NCBI GenBank assembly: GCA_021781745.1
Contig: JAJXWH010000006.1
Coordinates: 1-64,000, forward strand
Direction: 5' to 3'
DNA length: 64,000 bases
Source: Bacillota bacterium
Lineage (GTDB): Bacteria > Bacillota > Clostridia > Clostridiales > Clostridiaceae
In this document: one piece after another, positions 26,303-35,237 of the stretch
Numbering within the stretch: position 1 is the first letter of the stretch
How the letters are laid out: the number at the start of each line of letters is the position of its first letter
Translations under genes and position numbers: made by a program
The notes under the pieces: model-generated
Database searches by the model: none
What the model was told of the DNA's origin: nothing
The model's input: only the letters and a program-made list of their open reading frames with translations

Positions 26303-26628
26303 CTTATTACCGTACTATTATACTGTATTAGGTATTCATTAGCAATACTTCTAATTTTTTATTTTAAAGCCACTAGATTTTAATTATCCTTATTTATATC
26401 TTATTATCTTTCGATTTATTTAATTTTTGTGATATTTGTATAGTTGACTTATTATAATTATCCTCTAGAGTTGTTTTTTACTTGGTATTTGATATTTTTC
26501 TAACTTCTATCTATAGAAAAAATTTATATTTTTGATTATTTTCATCTACTATAATTAATTAAAAATATAAATTATGCAAATAGTGTTATAATTAAATTAA
26601 GATTAATTACAATTGGGGGGGAATTAAA
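26303..26628. other. Divergent promoter region nrdD / degV
   Basis: 326 bases without a gene, holding the nrdD promoter on the left and a degV promoter on the right (TATAAT near 26586-26591). Very AT-rich; no other structure. Confidence 0.4.
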
Positions 26629-27477
26629 GTGAATAAAATAGCTTTAATAACTGATAGTGCTTCTGATTTAAGCACTGATTTTGCAAACAAAAATAACATA
26701 AAAATAGTACCATTTAAAATTATATTTTCAGATAGAGAATACGATGATGGAATAGATATAACTCCAACAATGCTTTACAAAGCTTTACCTAAAGAAATCC
26801 CTACTACTTCACTCCCTAGCGTTGAAAAATTCACTTCTGCCTTAGAAGAAGTGAAAAGCAAAGGATACACTCATGCAATTATAATAACCATATCTAGTGG
26901 TCTTTCAGGTGCATATAATTCTGCAAGAATTGCTGCCGAAAATGTTTCCGAAATTGAGACTTTTGTATTTGATTCTATGACTTTAACTATGTCTGAAGGG
27001 GCTATGGTTATTGAAACTGCAAATTTAATAAAAGAAGGAAAATCATTCAATTATATTATAAATACCTTACCTACATTTAGAGATAAAATTGATGTATTCT
27101 TTACTATAGATACTTTGGAATATTTGATAAAAGGAGGTAGAATAGGCAAGGTGGCTGGTACCATAGCTGACGCACTTAACCTTAAACCTATTATAACTGT
27201 AGGAAGTGACGGAATATATCACACTGTTTGTAAAATTCGAGGAATAAAACAATGTATTTCTCGGCTAACAAGTTTACTAGAAACGTATCTTTTAAGAAAT
27301 AAGTGTAAAGTTTGGATAATGGATGGAAATGCTCCAGATAAAGCTGAACTGCTTTATAATTCAATAAAACACCTGCCTAATATAGCAGAATGTACTTTAG
27401 GTGGTTCAATAGGACCTGCCCTCGGAGTTCATACAGGACCTGGACTAGTTGGTTTTATAGTTGAAAAGATAGACTAA
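26629..27477 (+). CDS. DegV family fatty-acid-binding protein
   Basis: A 282-residue cytosolic protein of the DegV/FakB family, which binds fatty acids and in Firmicutes presents them to a fatty-acid kinase. Features: 'IALITDSASDLS' at the N-terminus, 'PTTSLPSVEKF' with the conserved TSxPS, 'IITISSGLSGAYNSARIAAE', and 'GGRIGKVAGTIADALNLKPI'. C-terminal 'GSIGPALGVHTGPGLVG' is typical. The start follows GGGGGG. It stands alone; no FakA-like kinase is nearby. Confidence 0.88.
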   Translation: MNKIALITDSASDLSTDFANKNNIKIVPFKIIFSDREYDDGIDITPTMLYKALPKEIPTTSLPSVEKFTSALEEVKSKGYTHAIIITISSGLSGAYNSARIAAENVSEIETFVFDSMTLTMSEGAMVIETANLIKEGKSFNYIINTLPTFRDKIDVFFTIDTLEYLIKGGRIGKVAGTIADALNLKPIITVGSDGIYHTVCKIRGIKQCISRLTSLLETYLLRNKCKVWIMDGNAPDKAELLYNSIKHLPNIAECTLGGSIGPALGVHTGPGLVGFIVEKID

Positions 27478-27591
27478 AAAAATAATATATACATTCGTCG
27501 ATTTATTTTTCTTAATATTCTTATTTATGAATACTTCTACTTTCATGTGTAAATAATAAAAAATAAATTATGTGAAAGGAAGTATTCTAAA

Positions 27592-27798
27592 ATGAAAGAT
27601 TTTGTACTAGATTTAACATATAAAGATGCCACTATAGTAAATAGTAATGATGATATTTTCACTATTTCATCAAATAAATTGCCATATACTTCTGTTACTC
27701 ACCATACAATAAATTTAAATCAAGGCAGTTCAATTCATACTAAAAATCACAATAAAAACGATAAATTTAACATTTTTAATTCTATTGATTGTCTGTAA
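27592..27798 (+). CDS. Hypothetical protein, 68 aa
   Basis: A small soluble protein with no membrane segment, rich in Asn, Asp and Ser, with a His-rich middle (THHTINLNQGSSIHTKNHN). AAAGGAAG lies about 9 bases before ATG, which supports translation. No family recognised. Confidence 0.4.
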   Translation: MKDFVLDLTYKDATIVNSNDDIFTISSNKLPYTSVTHHTINLNQGSSIHTKNHNKNDKFNIFNSIDCL

Positions 27799-27853
27799 TT
27801 TTCATATTTTAGCTTATTTAATAATGTTATTTGAGCTGTGATTAAAACCATTA

Positions 27854-28014
27854 AGGCACATGAAAGAAAATAACAAGTCCAAAATGTCATGATTATTTTT
27901 CATCAGGCAAGGAAGCGGATTGATCTCATAGCGAGCCTATTAGGGCAATCTGCTGACACAGCATGATGGAAAATAGGCTTGATAGATGGACTTGTTATTT
28001 TTTTGATTGTGCCT
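27854..28014. repeat. Structured palindromic element of about 160 bp
   Basis: Outer arms AGGCACA (27854-27860) and TGTGCCT (28008-28014), then AAAATAACAAGTCCA (27867-27881) and TGGACTTGTTATTTT (27987-28001), both perfect, separated by a small internal loop. The 105-base interior is GC-richer and has internal GATTGATCTCATAGCG / AATCTGCTGACACAGC segments. It has no ORF. It looks like a mobile palindromic repeat (MITE-like) or a structured RNA gene in the convergent region between two genes. Confidence 0.6.
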
Positions 28015-28022
28015 AATATGAA

Positions 28023-28058
28023 AATAGGATTGATTTTTCACAAAAAATCAATCCTATT
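28023..28058. terminator. Bidirectional terminator
   Basis: AATAGGATTGATTTTT (28023-28038) pairs perfectly with AAAAATCAATCCTATT (28043-28058), loop 4. It lies between the structured element and the ferredoxin gene and could terminate transcription from either side. Confidence 0.65.
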
Positions 28059-28097
28059 CTTATATACCTTTATTTTTCTTATTCCACAATGAATAGT

Positions 28098-28289
28098 TTA
28101 TTCTTCAATAGCAATGGCGTTTACAGGACAACTCTCTTCTGCTTCTTTTGCTTCATCAGTACAACCTTCTGGAACTTCATCAACTACAGCTCCTGCCTTC
28201 CCATCATCCTCCATTTGAAAGCATTCTGGACAAATAGATGGACATAATCCACATGCTATGCAAGTATCTTTATCAACAATTGGTTTCAT
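28098..28289 (-). CDS. Monocluster [4Fe-4S] ferredoxin
   Basis: A 63-residue ferredoxin. Cluster ligands are Cys10, Cys13 and Cys16 (CIACGLC) and Cys54 (CPVNAI). The second cluster motif of bacterial 2[4Fe-4S] ferredoxins is missing. Two extra cysteines, Cys20 and Cys43, lie at the positions that form a disulfide in the Thermotoga maritima ferredoxin, whose sequence this resembles. It is a small electron carrier in anaerobic metabolism. Its own promoter is likely, since the mrp gene upstream is separated by 125 bases. Confidence 0.93.
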   Translation of the reverse strand: MKPIVDKDTCIACGLCPSICPECFQMEDDGKAGAVVDEVPEGCTDEAKEAEESCPVNAIAIEE

Positions 28290-28414
28290 AATTATTTCAT
28301 CTCCTCTAATATAAATTACATAGCTTATTATTTCCCAAGAAATATAGATTATGTATATATATTAGAATTAATTAAAATAATAGAACAAATTTATCTTAAG
28401 AATAGTTATCTACA

Positions 28415-29254
28415 TTAATATAAACCTTCAAAAATCAATGAGTATAACGAACTTTCCTTAACATATTCTTCAGCTTTACCCTCTTCTAATGCCTCTGTCA
28501 GCTCAATATTAATTGGTAATTCTCCTATTAGCGGAACTCCTAAATAATCAGCATTTTCCTCCGAAGATTTTCTACTAAATACTCTTATTTTCTTTTCGCA
28601 ATCTGGGCAGCTTATATATGCCATATTTTCCACTACACCTTTAATTTTCACACCAATCTTTTGCGCCATGATAACAACTTTCTTAACGATCATTGACACC
28701 ATATCTTGAGGCGTAGATACTATTACTATTTCATTTATTGGGAATTCTTGCATTACAGTCAATGCTATATCACCAGTTCCAGGTGGCATATCTATAAGTA
28801 AATAATCTAGTTCTCCCCAATTTGTTTCTACAAACATTTGCTTTAATACACCTGTAATTACAGGCCCTCTCCAAATAACAGGTTCATCTTCTACTGCTGT
28901 TAAAAGGTTCATTGAAATTATTTTTATTCCGCTATCTGTCTCAACAGGTTCAAATCTCACCATATCATTTTCCAAAGGAATTATAGTTGCTCTTTTATTA
29001 TTAACACCAAAAAATCTTGGCATAGATGGCCCTGTAATATCTGCATCTAATACGCCTACCTTATAGCCTTTCTTTGCTAACATAGCAGCCATTATTCCGG
29101 TAACAGTTGATTTACCAACTCCACCTTTTCCGCTTATAACTCCAATAATATTTTTTATATTCCCATACCTTGATGATAATTTTAAACTTTCTTCTTTACA
29201 TCCTGACCCCTTAGATTGACATGTATCCTTACTCTTACAATCTTCACAACTCAT
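28415..29254 (-). CDS. Mrp/NBP35 family iron-sulfur carrier ATPase
   Basis: A 279-residue P-loop protein (MinD/ParA class) that carries Fe-S clusters to apo-enzymes. The deviant Walker A is 'GVISGKGGVGKSTVTG' (about 38-53), 'VGVLDADITGPSMPRFFG' follows, and 'LLIDMPPGTGD' is the switch II. The C-terminal cluster-binding CxxC is 'ISCPDCEKK'. The N-terminal 22 residues have five Cys (MSCEDCKSKDTCQSKGSGC), a common extra metal-binding lead in clostridial Mrp. The start is 21 bases downstream of the lipoprotein gene's stop, so the two are probably co-transcribed. Confidence 0.92.
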   Translation of the reverse strand: MSCEDCKSKDTCQSKGSGCKEESLKLSSRYGNIKNIIGVISGKGGVGKSTVTGIMAAMLAKKGYKVGVLDADITGPSMPRFFGVNNKRATIIPLENDMVRFEPVETDSGIKIISMNLLTAVEDEPVIWRGPVITGVLKQMFVETNWGELDYLLIDMPPGTGDIALTVMQEFPINEIVIVSTPQDMVSMIVKKVVIMAQKIGVKIKGVVENMAYISCPDCEKKIRVFSRKSSEENADYLGVPLIGELPINIELTEALEEGKAEEYVKESSLYSLIFEGLY

Positions 29255-29275
29255 TATATGTCCTCCTTAAATTTC

Positions 29276-30112
29276 TTACCAGTCTTGTGGCATTTTATTT
29301 GGATCACTTACTTTAATATCCCAATCCTTGTAGTTATATTCTGCTGATATATAATAACTTTCAAAAGACTTATCTTTTTTATTATCAACAGTTATTAAAG
29401 TCTTAAATACCGTACTGCTATATCCTCTATTCTTAACTTTAATTATTGTGTCAAAATCACCACTATTATTATTTACTATATTAGCACTAGGTAAAACTTT
29501 ATTTAAATTTTTCTTGAATTCTTCTAAATCCACAGAAAAAATATATTTTAAACAATCTGTATCCCCACTAATGTCTATTCCAACCTTATTTCCATTTGAT
29601 AAGCTGTCCTTTTTACTTTCAATAACTTTCAATATTGATTGATAATATATGTATTCAAAATCCCTTGGCTTTCTAATAAACGATAGATTTTGCATTATTG
29701 TATTTTCTAAATTTTTTGATACCGAAAAAGCTTTGTTTTCATTATAAAAATTTCCCGTATCCCGTTCATTCGCTCCAACTACATATTGATACTTTTTAAC
29801 ATCATCACCAATATATATTTCGAAAGTATAATCTGGATCAAGAGAACTCTTTTTCGAAACCTCACTACCTTCTGACAAAAGTTTATAAATATCATCAATT
29901 GCTTTACTATCAGTAACAATAAACCTAAAACCTGTATCTCTAACATTTTGTATTACAATCTTATCTACCTTATTTTGTTTTATATATTCAAACTGCTTGT
30001 TTCTAAGATTCATTTTAACTTCTAAATCCTCAATAAAAGTACAACCTGACAGCATAATACTTGAACTTAATAGCATAGCCAAAGCCATAAGTATAAACTT
30101 TTTATTTCTCAA
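29276..30112 (-). CDS. Lipoprotein of unknown function
   Basis: A 278-residue secreted lipoprotein. The signal peptide MRNKKFILMALAMLLSSSIM ends in a lipobox LSGC with Cys24 as the lipidated residue. The mature part has no recognised domain; it has Asp- and Lys-rich strand-like segments such as 'DYTFEIYIGDDVKKYQY'. It overlaps lgt by 11 bases, so the enzyme that lipidates it is made from the same transcript. Confidence 0.75.
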   Translation of the reverse strand: MRNKKFILMALAMLLSSSIMLSGCTFIEDLEVKMNLRNKQFEYIKQNKVDKIVIQNVRDTGFRFIVTDSKAIDDIYKLLSEGSEVSKKSSLDPDYTFEIYIGDDVKKYQYVVGANERDTGNFYNENKAFSVSKNLENTIMQNLSFIRKPRDFEYIYYQSILKVIESKKDSLSNGNKVGIDISGDTDCLKYIFSVDLEEFKKNLNKVLPSANIVNNNSGDFDTIIKVKNRGYSSTVFKTLITVDNKKDKSFESYYISAEYNYKDWDIKVSDPNKMPQDW

Positions 30113-30872
30113 TGTTTTTTTTCGCTCCTTTAAAAATCTTATGATTGTTAAAAATTATTACTCCTAGTATTAAAGTGAATATTGCAATAAATTGTGATGT
30201 AGAAAGAATTCCAACACTCCCCCTTGGATCATCTCTTAAGAATTCTACCATAAATCTTCCAATGCTATATATTATTAGATACAAACCTGTAACTTTACCA
30301 TTCATTCTTTCCTTGCTACTATAATATAGCAGTAAAAAACCTAATAAAAAATCAAAGGCTGAAGAATAGATTTGAGTAGGTTGTAAATGTACTCCCGCTG
30401 GTGCAAGAGATCCCTTGGGAAATACAACTCCAATAGGCAGTTTAGTTTCTTCTCCATAACAGCACCCTGCTAAAAAACAGCCTATTCTTCCAAAGCCTTG
30501 AGCTATTGCTAGTACTGGGACTGTCATATCAAACATTTCTAGTATATTCCATCCCTTTTTCCTGCAATACAAATACATAGCTAAAGCTCCGCCACAAATA
30601 GCACCATAAATAACAAAACCATACCCAAGATTAAATAATATGCTTGGATCCTTTATAATATCATTTAATTCAGTTATTATAAATAATACTTTTCCTCCAA
30701 TAACTCCACCTAGTACAGCAAAGATAATTAAATTTAATAAAAAGTCTTCATTAAACCCCTTCTTTTTTCCTTTGTTTATAAATAAAGCTGCTGCAACAAT
30801 TATACCAATTGCAATCATTAATCCATAACTCTTTATTTGTATCCCAAATATCTCAAATAATATTATCCTCAT
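30102..30872 (-). CDS. lgt: Prolipoprotein diacylglyceryl transferase
   Basis: A 256-residue membrane enzyme with about seven helices that transfers diacylglycerol from phosphatidylglycerol to lipoprotein Cys. The Lgt signature is 'ALAQGFGRIGCFLAGCCYGE' like, here reading IAQGFGRIGCFLAGCCYG (about 126-143), with the essential Arg. The family's first motif is 'YGLMIAIGIIVAA'. The region 'GFVIYGAICGGALAM' corresponds to the conserved HGGL loop, with the His not seen. C-terminal 'SIGRFMVEFLRDDPRG' is typical. Its 3' end overlaps the lipoprotein gene by 11 bases. Confidence 0.95.
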   Translation of the reverse strand: MRIILFEIFGIQIKSYGLMIAIGIIVAAALFINKGKKKGFNEDFLLNLIIFAVLGGVIGGKVLFIITELNDIIKDPSILFNLGYGFVIYGAICGGALAMYLYCRKKGWNILEMFDMTVPVLAIAQGFGRIGCFLAGCCYGEETKLPIGVVFPKGSLAPAGVHLQPTQIYSSAFDFLLGFLLLYYSSKERMNGKVTGLYLIIYSIGRFMVEFLRDDPRGSVGILSTSQFIAIFTLILGVIIFNNHKIFKGAKKNIEK

Positions 30873-30894
30873 TATTGTCCCCCAAACGTGAAAT

Positions 30895-30935
30895 AAGTAT
30901 CAAGGAGAAGCCATCTCTGCCTCTCCTTGACACTT
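30895..30935. terminator. Inverted repeat upstream of lgt
   Basis: TCAAGGAGA (30900-30908) pairs with TCTCCTTGA (30922-30930), extended by AAGT/ACTT with one mismatch. It lies between the 188-aa gene and lgt. It may terminate the upstream transcript; the T-run on the minus strand is weak. Confidence 0.45.
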
Positions 30936-31100
30936 AAATTATAATACTTATCCTTATCCTTGGCAAACTTAATTTATTTACTTAAGAAAGGTTCAAATAA
31001 AACTTTCAAATAAATTTATGTTTTACTCATAGAAAACTATTAGCTAAGCAATCCTCCATATGAAAGTATAAATGTACTTAAATATAATTATACTTCACTT

Positions 31101-31667
31101 TTAAGATGATTTAATACTTGAAATAATAGTATTAATGATAGTCTTCATATTATCTTTATAATCCTTGGCTTTTAGATTGAATAATACTTTTATTGTTTTA
31201 CCTTTTTCTAAGTTTAAATAATAACATTCATTTTTAAACTCATATCCATTTTTTACAGACGTTTCATATTCAGCTAGAACCCCAGAATTGCTAGAGTTCT
31301 TAAAAGGCATTACTTCTGAATTATAGTACTCTAAATATTGACTATTCAAATCATTTTCTGCAAATACATTCAAATCTTCCTTGGTGTTTATTACCTCTAA
31401 TAAACCAGTAAGCTTATTATTTTTGTCTTTAAAATCTAGTCTATAACTCACATATTGATCTTTACTTTCCTTTTCATCTACACTCCATTCACTTGGCAAA
31501 GATATAGTATATTCATTTTCATTAAAGTGATATTCTTTAAATTCACTTATTCCCTGATTCATGAGAACAACTTGTTCAAAATTCTCTTTGAAAAAAACTT
31601 GAGTTATAGCCAGAATAAACATTAATGATAACAATATTGACGTAACGATTAACTGCTTTTTATTCAT
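31101..31667 (-). CDS. Membrane-anchored PsbP/DcrB-like protein
   Basis: A 188-residue protein with one N-terminal membrane anchor (residues 7-24) and an extracytoplasmic domain. The body has PsbP/DcrB-like traits: 'YTISLPSEWSVDEKES', then strand-rich sequence, ending in a Lys-rich helix with 'TIINTIISSIKSS'. The family is not certain. It starts 12 bases after the stop of the 626-aa gene, so the two form an operon. Confidence 0.5.
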   Translation of the reverse strand: MNKKQLIVTSILLSLMFILAITQVFFKENFEQVVLMNQGISEFKEYHFNENEYTISLPSEWSVDEKESKDQYVSYRLDFKDKNNKLTGLLEVINTKEDLNVFAENDLNSQYLEYYNSEVMPFKNSSNSGVLAEYETSVKNGYEFKNECYYLNLEKGKTIKVLFNLKAKDYKDNMKTIINTIISSIKSS

Positions 31668-31679
31668 ATGAGTATTTCC

Positions 31680-33560
31680 CTATTTGGTTGGGATCACAAT
31701 TGAAGAATTTTTAAAGTCATAGAACATTAGCCAATATCCTCTGCCATTACTGCTATCATTGGTCCATGTTACAAAACCTGTTCTTCCGCCATATGGTTGA
31801 TCATTTTTATCTTTGCTTCCTGGTATTGCATATACAATATACTGAATATCCCCGTTTCTATTACACTTATATCCCAATAAATAATGGCCTGTTTTACTAA
31901 TGTAAGGATAATAATTTAACATAGGATAATAAGCTAATGTATATTGATTATAATTTGAATCATCAGACAAATCCTCTATACTATTTACGTTAATCTTATA
32001 CCACTTACAATGATTTATATCTGCTAAACTGCCACTATAAGGCTGAAAACCTTCTGCAATTTTCTCAAAATATATAGTTATTTCTCCCTTTATATTAAAC
32101 TCTTGATTTGTTGCTGGTTGTTGCTGGTTACTTATATTGGGTTGTTGACCCATGCCTAAATCCAACTGATTACAATTACATGGTGTCATTGTTCCTCCAG
32201 TAGGGCCTGTAATCCCTGTAGTCATTGGACTTGTAGTTCCTGTACTAATTGGAGTTATTTTTTCCATTCCTGTTTGGCTCATGGTTCCGGTACTGATTGG
32301 AGTCATTTTTTCCATTCCTGTTTGGCCCATGGTTCCGGTACTGATTGGAGTTATTTTTTCCATTCCAGCTTGTCCTACAGTTCCCTGACCGGTATTACTT
32401 AAATTTCCCTGTTGAATGTCTTTCTCATACCCATCAAAATCTATTAGATCCATCCTATCTAATTTAAAGTTTTCTTCTATCCTCTTAGAATTAGTTTGTA
32501 TATAATTAAAGTTATCATTTTCATCTCTGTGTTTCTTTTCTAACTTAAATTTCTTCCATGTGAAATTATAATCTTTCTTATACTTTATAAAACCATATAC
32601 TTCAATGTCTTCACTTATCTGATTTATTTTTAGATCTATTATGTTTTCACAAGGATCTAGCTTCATAGCTAATTTATTAATGACCGCTTCTATATCTTCG
32701 TTCTTATCTAAACTGTCATATTTTCCAAGTTTATCACATTCATCACATTTATAATATTTTTCATACTTTTCTTTCTTATCGCATTTATCACATTTATCAT
32801 GCTTTTCATGTTCAGCACACTTGTCATGTTTCTCATATTTTTCATAGTCTTCATCACATTTGTCATTCTTTTTGTTTTCTTTATTTTTATGCCTATCTTC
32901 ATCTGAGGTATTTATTATCTCTTCATTATTTTTATGTCTATCTTCATCTGAGGTATTTATTGTATCTTCAATTTTTCGCTCAACTGTTTCATCTTGCAAC
33001 TTTGTTGGTTCTACAGCCTTGGATTCTACTTCATTTGTTTGTGCTATTGCCGCTTTGCTAGCTGCATCAGAACTAATAACCTCTCTCTTTTTAGGTTCTG
33101 AATCTAATTTGTTGATGTACTTTTTAGAATCCGCTTTTATAAATTTGAATTTTCTCCAATTATCAGCCGATTCCTCTCCATTCATGAATCCATGCATTAT
33201 GAACTCTGGCTCGTTATTTTTTATCCTGCATATAGCAGCCCCTGATATTTTTTCGTAAGATATTCCTAGCCCAGCTATGTTATTGACATAATACTCTTTG
33301 CTGGTATCTCCTTTTCCAACTTCATTTATTGCCAAAGGGCCTAAATCAATTAATTGTTTCAAGTCCCTTTTACAACAGATAAGTACCATAGAATAGTTAT
33401 CTTCTTGTCTTAGATTTTGAGCATAAAAAGACACCTTGCATTTATCGCCTTTTGCTTCAACTTTAGCATATCCAGACAAAGTTTTATCACTAGAGTTAGA
33501 ATATCCTCTTTCATCTTCTTGTAATATTATAAAATTTCTATACAATTTATTATGTGCCAA
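31680..33560 (-). CDS. Large repeat-rich protein with Cys/His tract
   Basis: A 626-residue protein with no signal peptide. Residues 1-150 form a globular domain starting MAHNKLYRNFIILQEDERGY, a type I have seen as an uncharacterised domain in clostridial proteins. Residues 200-235 carry two NTSDEDRHKN repeats. Residues 236-290 form a charged Cys/His tract (KCDEDYEKYEKHDKC, then 'KCDKCDKKEKYEKYYKCDECD'), with about nine Cys. Residues 400-450 hold three copies of GMEKxTPISTGT, followed by PMTTGITGPTGG. The C-terminal domain (about 480-626) is hydrophobic and Tyr-rich (YNQYTLAYYPMLNYYPYISK). Spore-coat or cell-surface roles are possible but unproved. Confidence 0.6.
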   Translation of the reverse strand: MAHNKLYRNFIILQEDERGYSNSSDKTLSGYAKVEAKGDKCKVSFYAQNLRQEDNYSMVLICCKRDLKQLIDLGPLAINEVGKGDTSKEYYVNNIAGLGISYEKISGAAICRIKNNEPEFIMHGFMNGEESADNWRKFKFIKADSKKYINKLDSEPKKREVISSDAASKAAIAQTNEVESKAVEPTKLQDETVERKIEDTINTSDEDRHKNNEEIINTSDEDRHKNKENKKNDKCDEDYEKYEKHDKCAEHEKHDKCDKCDKKEKYEKYYKCDECDKLGKYDSLDKNEDIEAVINKLAMKLDPCENIIDLKINQISEDIEVYGFIKYKKDYNFTWKKFKLEKKHRDENDNFNYIQTNSKRIEENFKLDRMDLIDFDGYEKDIQQGNLSNTGQGTVGQAGMEKITPISTGTMGQTGMEKMTPISTGTMSQTGMEKITPISTGTTSPMTTGITGPTGGTMTPCNCNQLDLGMGQQPNISNQQQPATNQEFNIKGEITIYFEKIAEGFQPYSGSLADINHCKWYKINVNSIEDLSDDSNYNQYTLAYYPMLNYYPYISKTGHYLLGYKCNRNGDIQYIVYAIPGSKDKNDQPYGGRTGFVTWTNDSSNGRGYWLMFYDFKNSSIVIPTK

Positions 33561-33651
33561 ACCCTATATTCCCTCCGCATATATTTATTCCATATATTAT
33601 ATGCCGAAGATTTATTATTATGATTTAATTAAAATTCAAAGATAATACATA

Positions 33652-34509
33652 CTATCTTTGATCTGCATTTTTTATATCAAATACACAGTCTGCTAATAAT
33701 GCAAACTCTTCCAAAGATAGAGTCTCAGCTCTTCTCTTAGGATCAATTCCTGATTTTTCAAATGCTTCTTCTAATTTTTCTTTGCTAACATTAAGAGTTT
33801 TTGCTGAATTCCATAACGTCTTTCTTCTCATATTAAAACCGTTGCGCACCAATTCAAACATTAAATCTACATTCTTAGTCTTTACTCTTGGCTCTTCTAA
33901 TCTATCCAACCTTATTACAATAGACTCTACTTTAGGCCTTGGCATAAAGCAAGTTGGTGGAACCCTTCTTATTATACTTGTATTACAGTAATACTGAACT
34001 AAAACAGATAGTGACCCATATTCTTTGCAATTAGGTTCAGCATTAATCCTTTCTGCAACTTCTTTTTGTATCATTATAGTTAGTGACTTAAAATTATACC
34101 CTTCTTTTAAAAGCTTAACTATTATTGGAGTAGTTACATAATAAGGCAAATTAGCTACAAGTTTAACGCTTTTCTCGTCTCCAATAAGTTCATTAAAATC
34201 TACTTTAAGAGCATCTTTATGTATTAATTGAAAATTTTCATTTTCACCTAGTTCTTCTTTAAGTATTGGAATTAGATCATTATCCAATTCAATAGAAGTT
34301 ACTTTTTTAGCTTTCATTAACAATTGAGCAGTTAAAGTTCCTACACCTGGACCAATTTCTATAATAAAGTCTTCATTATTTACATCTGCTCCATTAACTA
34401 TATCTCTAAGCACTGAATCATCAACTAAAAAATTTTGGCCGAGACTCTTTGAAAACTTAAAATTATACTTTTTAACCAGCTCTTGAGTTTTAATATCTTT
34501 TAAATCCAT
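33652..34509 (-). CDS. rsmA: 16S rRNA dimethyladenosine transferase
   Basis: A 285-residue enzyme that dimethylates two adjacent adenosines near the 3' end of 16S rRNA. SAM-binding motif '[15 protein letters not shown]' (about 50-64), '[10 protein letters not shown]', and catalytic '[15 protein letters not shown]' (about 125-139) are clear. C-terminal '[12 protein letters not shown]' is typical. Its ATG directly abuts the rnmV stop, and the rnmV-rsmA pair is conserved in Firmicutes. Confidence 0.97.
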   Translation of the reverse strand: MDLKDIKTQELVKKYNFKFSKSLGQNFLVDDSVLRDIVNGADVNNEDFIIEIGPGVGTLTAQLLMKAKKVTSIELDNDLIPILKEELGENENFQLIHKDALKVDFNELIGDEKSVKLVANLPYYVTTPIIVKLLKEGYNFKSLTIMIQKEVAERINAEPNCKEYGSLSVLVQYYCNTSIIRRVPPTCFMPRPKVESIVIRLDRLEEPRVKTKNVDLMFELVRNGFNMRRKTLWNSAKTLNVSKEKLEEAFEKSGIDPKRRAETLSLEEFALLADCVFDIKNADQR

Positions 34510-35067
34510 TTATTTATTACCCACTTCCAATTGTTTTTCTATCTCTTCTATAGCATTAGTAAATTCTTCTTTAGTTATTCCGTAATTATTTAATCTAGAA
34601 ATCATCTGAGCTGCATTTCCATAACCTATTCCTAATATTTTACCAAGCATGCTTCTTCTTACTTTTGATGTATTATCTCCTGTAAGTTTAAAATAAAACA
34701 TATCTTGCATATTATAAAATTCTTGTTTTTCTATTTGTGTTATTTTAGCCATTTCAAGTGCCTTTAAAATAACCTCTGGAGATGCATTTTCTACTCCTAT
34801 ATCTCCATTTTTAAGCCCATCTTCTTTTGTAATATATGCATGCTTTATGCCCTTAACTCTCTTAGATATTATTCTTCTTATCTTTTCACCTGCAAAGTCT
34901 GGATCTGTTAAAACAATTACTCCTTTTCTTTTTTGCGCTTCTTGTATTCTTTCAATTACTTTAGCATTTATACCAAATCCGCCAACAGCTATTATTTCTG
35001 CATCTAAAGCTTTTTTTACCGCATCAACATCGTCTCTTCCTTCAACAACGATTACTTCTTTTATCAA
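34510..35067 (-). CDS. rnmV: Ribonuclease M5
   Basis: A Toprim-domain RNase of about 185 residues that matures 5S rRNA. Signals: 'VVEGRDDVDAVKKAL' (catalytic Glu), 'VLTDPDFAGEKIRR' (Asp-x-Asp), and 'KLTGDNTSKVRRSMLGKILGIG'. I choose the TTG at 35065-35067 because AAAGGAAG lies 8 bases before it and the family begins near 'IKEVIVVEGRDD'; the ATG 18 bases upstream has that same AAAGGAAG inside its own coding frame. RsmA follows without a gap. Confidence 0.93.
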   Translation of the reverse strand: MIKEVIVVEGRDDVDAVKKALDAEIIAVGGFGINAKVIERIQEAQKRKGVIVLTDPDFAGEKIRRIISKRVKGIKHAYITKEDGLKNGDIGVENASPEVILKALEMAKITQIEKQEFYNMQDMFYFKLTGDNTSKVRRSMLGKILGIGYGNAAQMISRLNNYGITKEEFTNAIEEIEKQLEVGNK

Positions 35068-35207
35068 TACTATACTTCCTTTCATTTATTACTATTTATC
35101 TTTTAGTATACAACTATATCTATTTAAAACTAATTAAGATATTATCATCTATTTTACCTCATTATCTAATAATATGATAAAATCTAAGTAATTTAAAGAA
35201 AAAAATA

Positions 35208-35227
35208 GAGATAACAAATGTTATCTC
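35208..35227 (-). terminator. YabE-like gene terminator
   Basis: GAGATAAC (35208-35215) pairs with GTTATCTC (35220-35227), followed on the minus strand by CTATTTTTTTC. A strong intrinsic terminator. Confidence 0.8.
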
Positions 35228-35237
35228 CTTCAGCAAG

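Noticed and set aside
32880-32990. Direct repeats that could suggest a CRISPR array
   Set aside because: They are in-frame coding repeats (NTSDEDRHKN) of a protein gene, with no regular spacers. No CRISPR array was found anywhere in the window.
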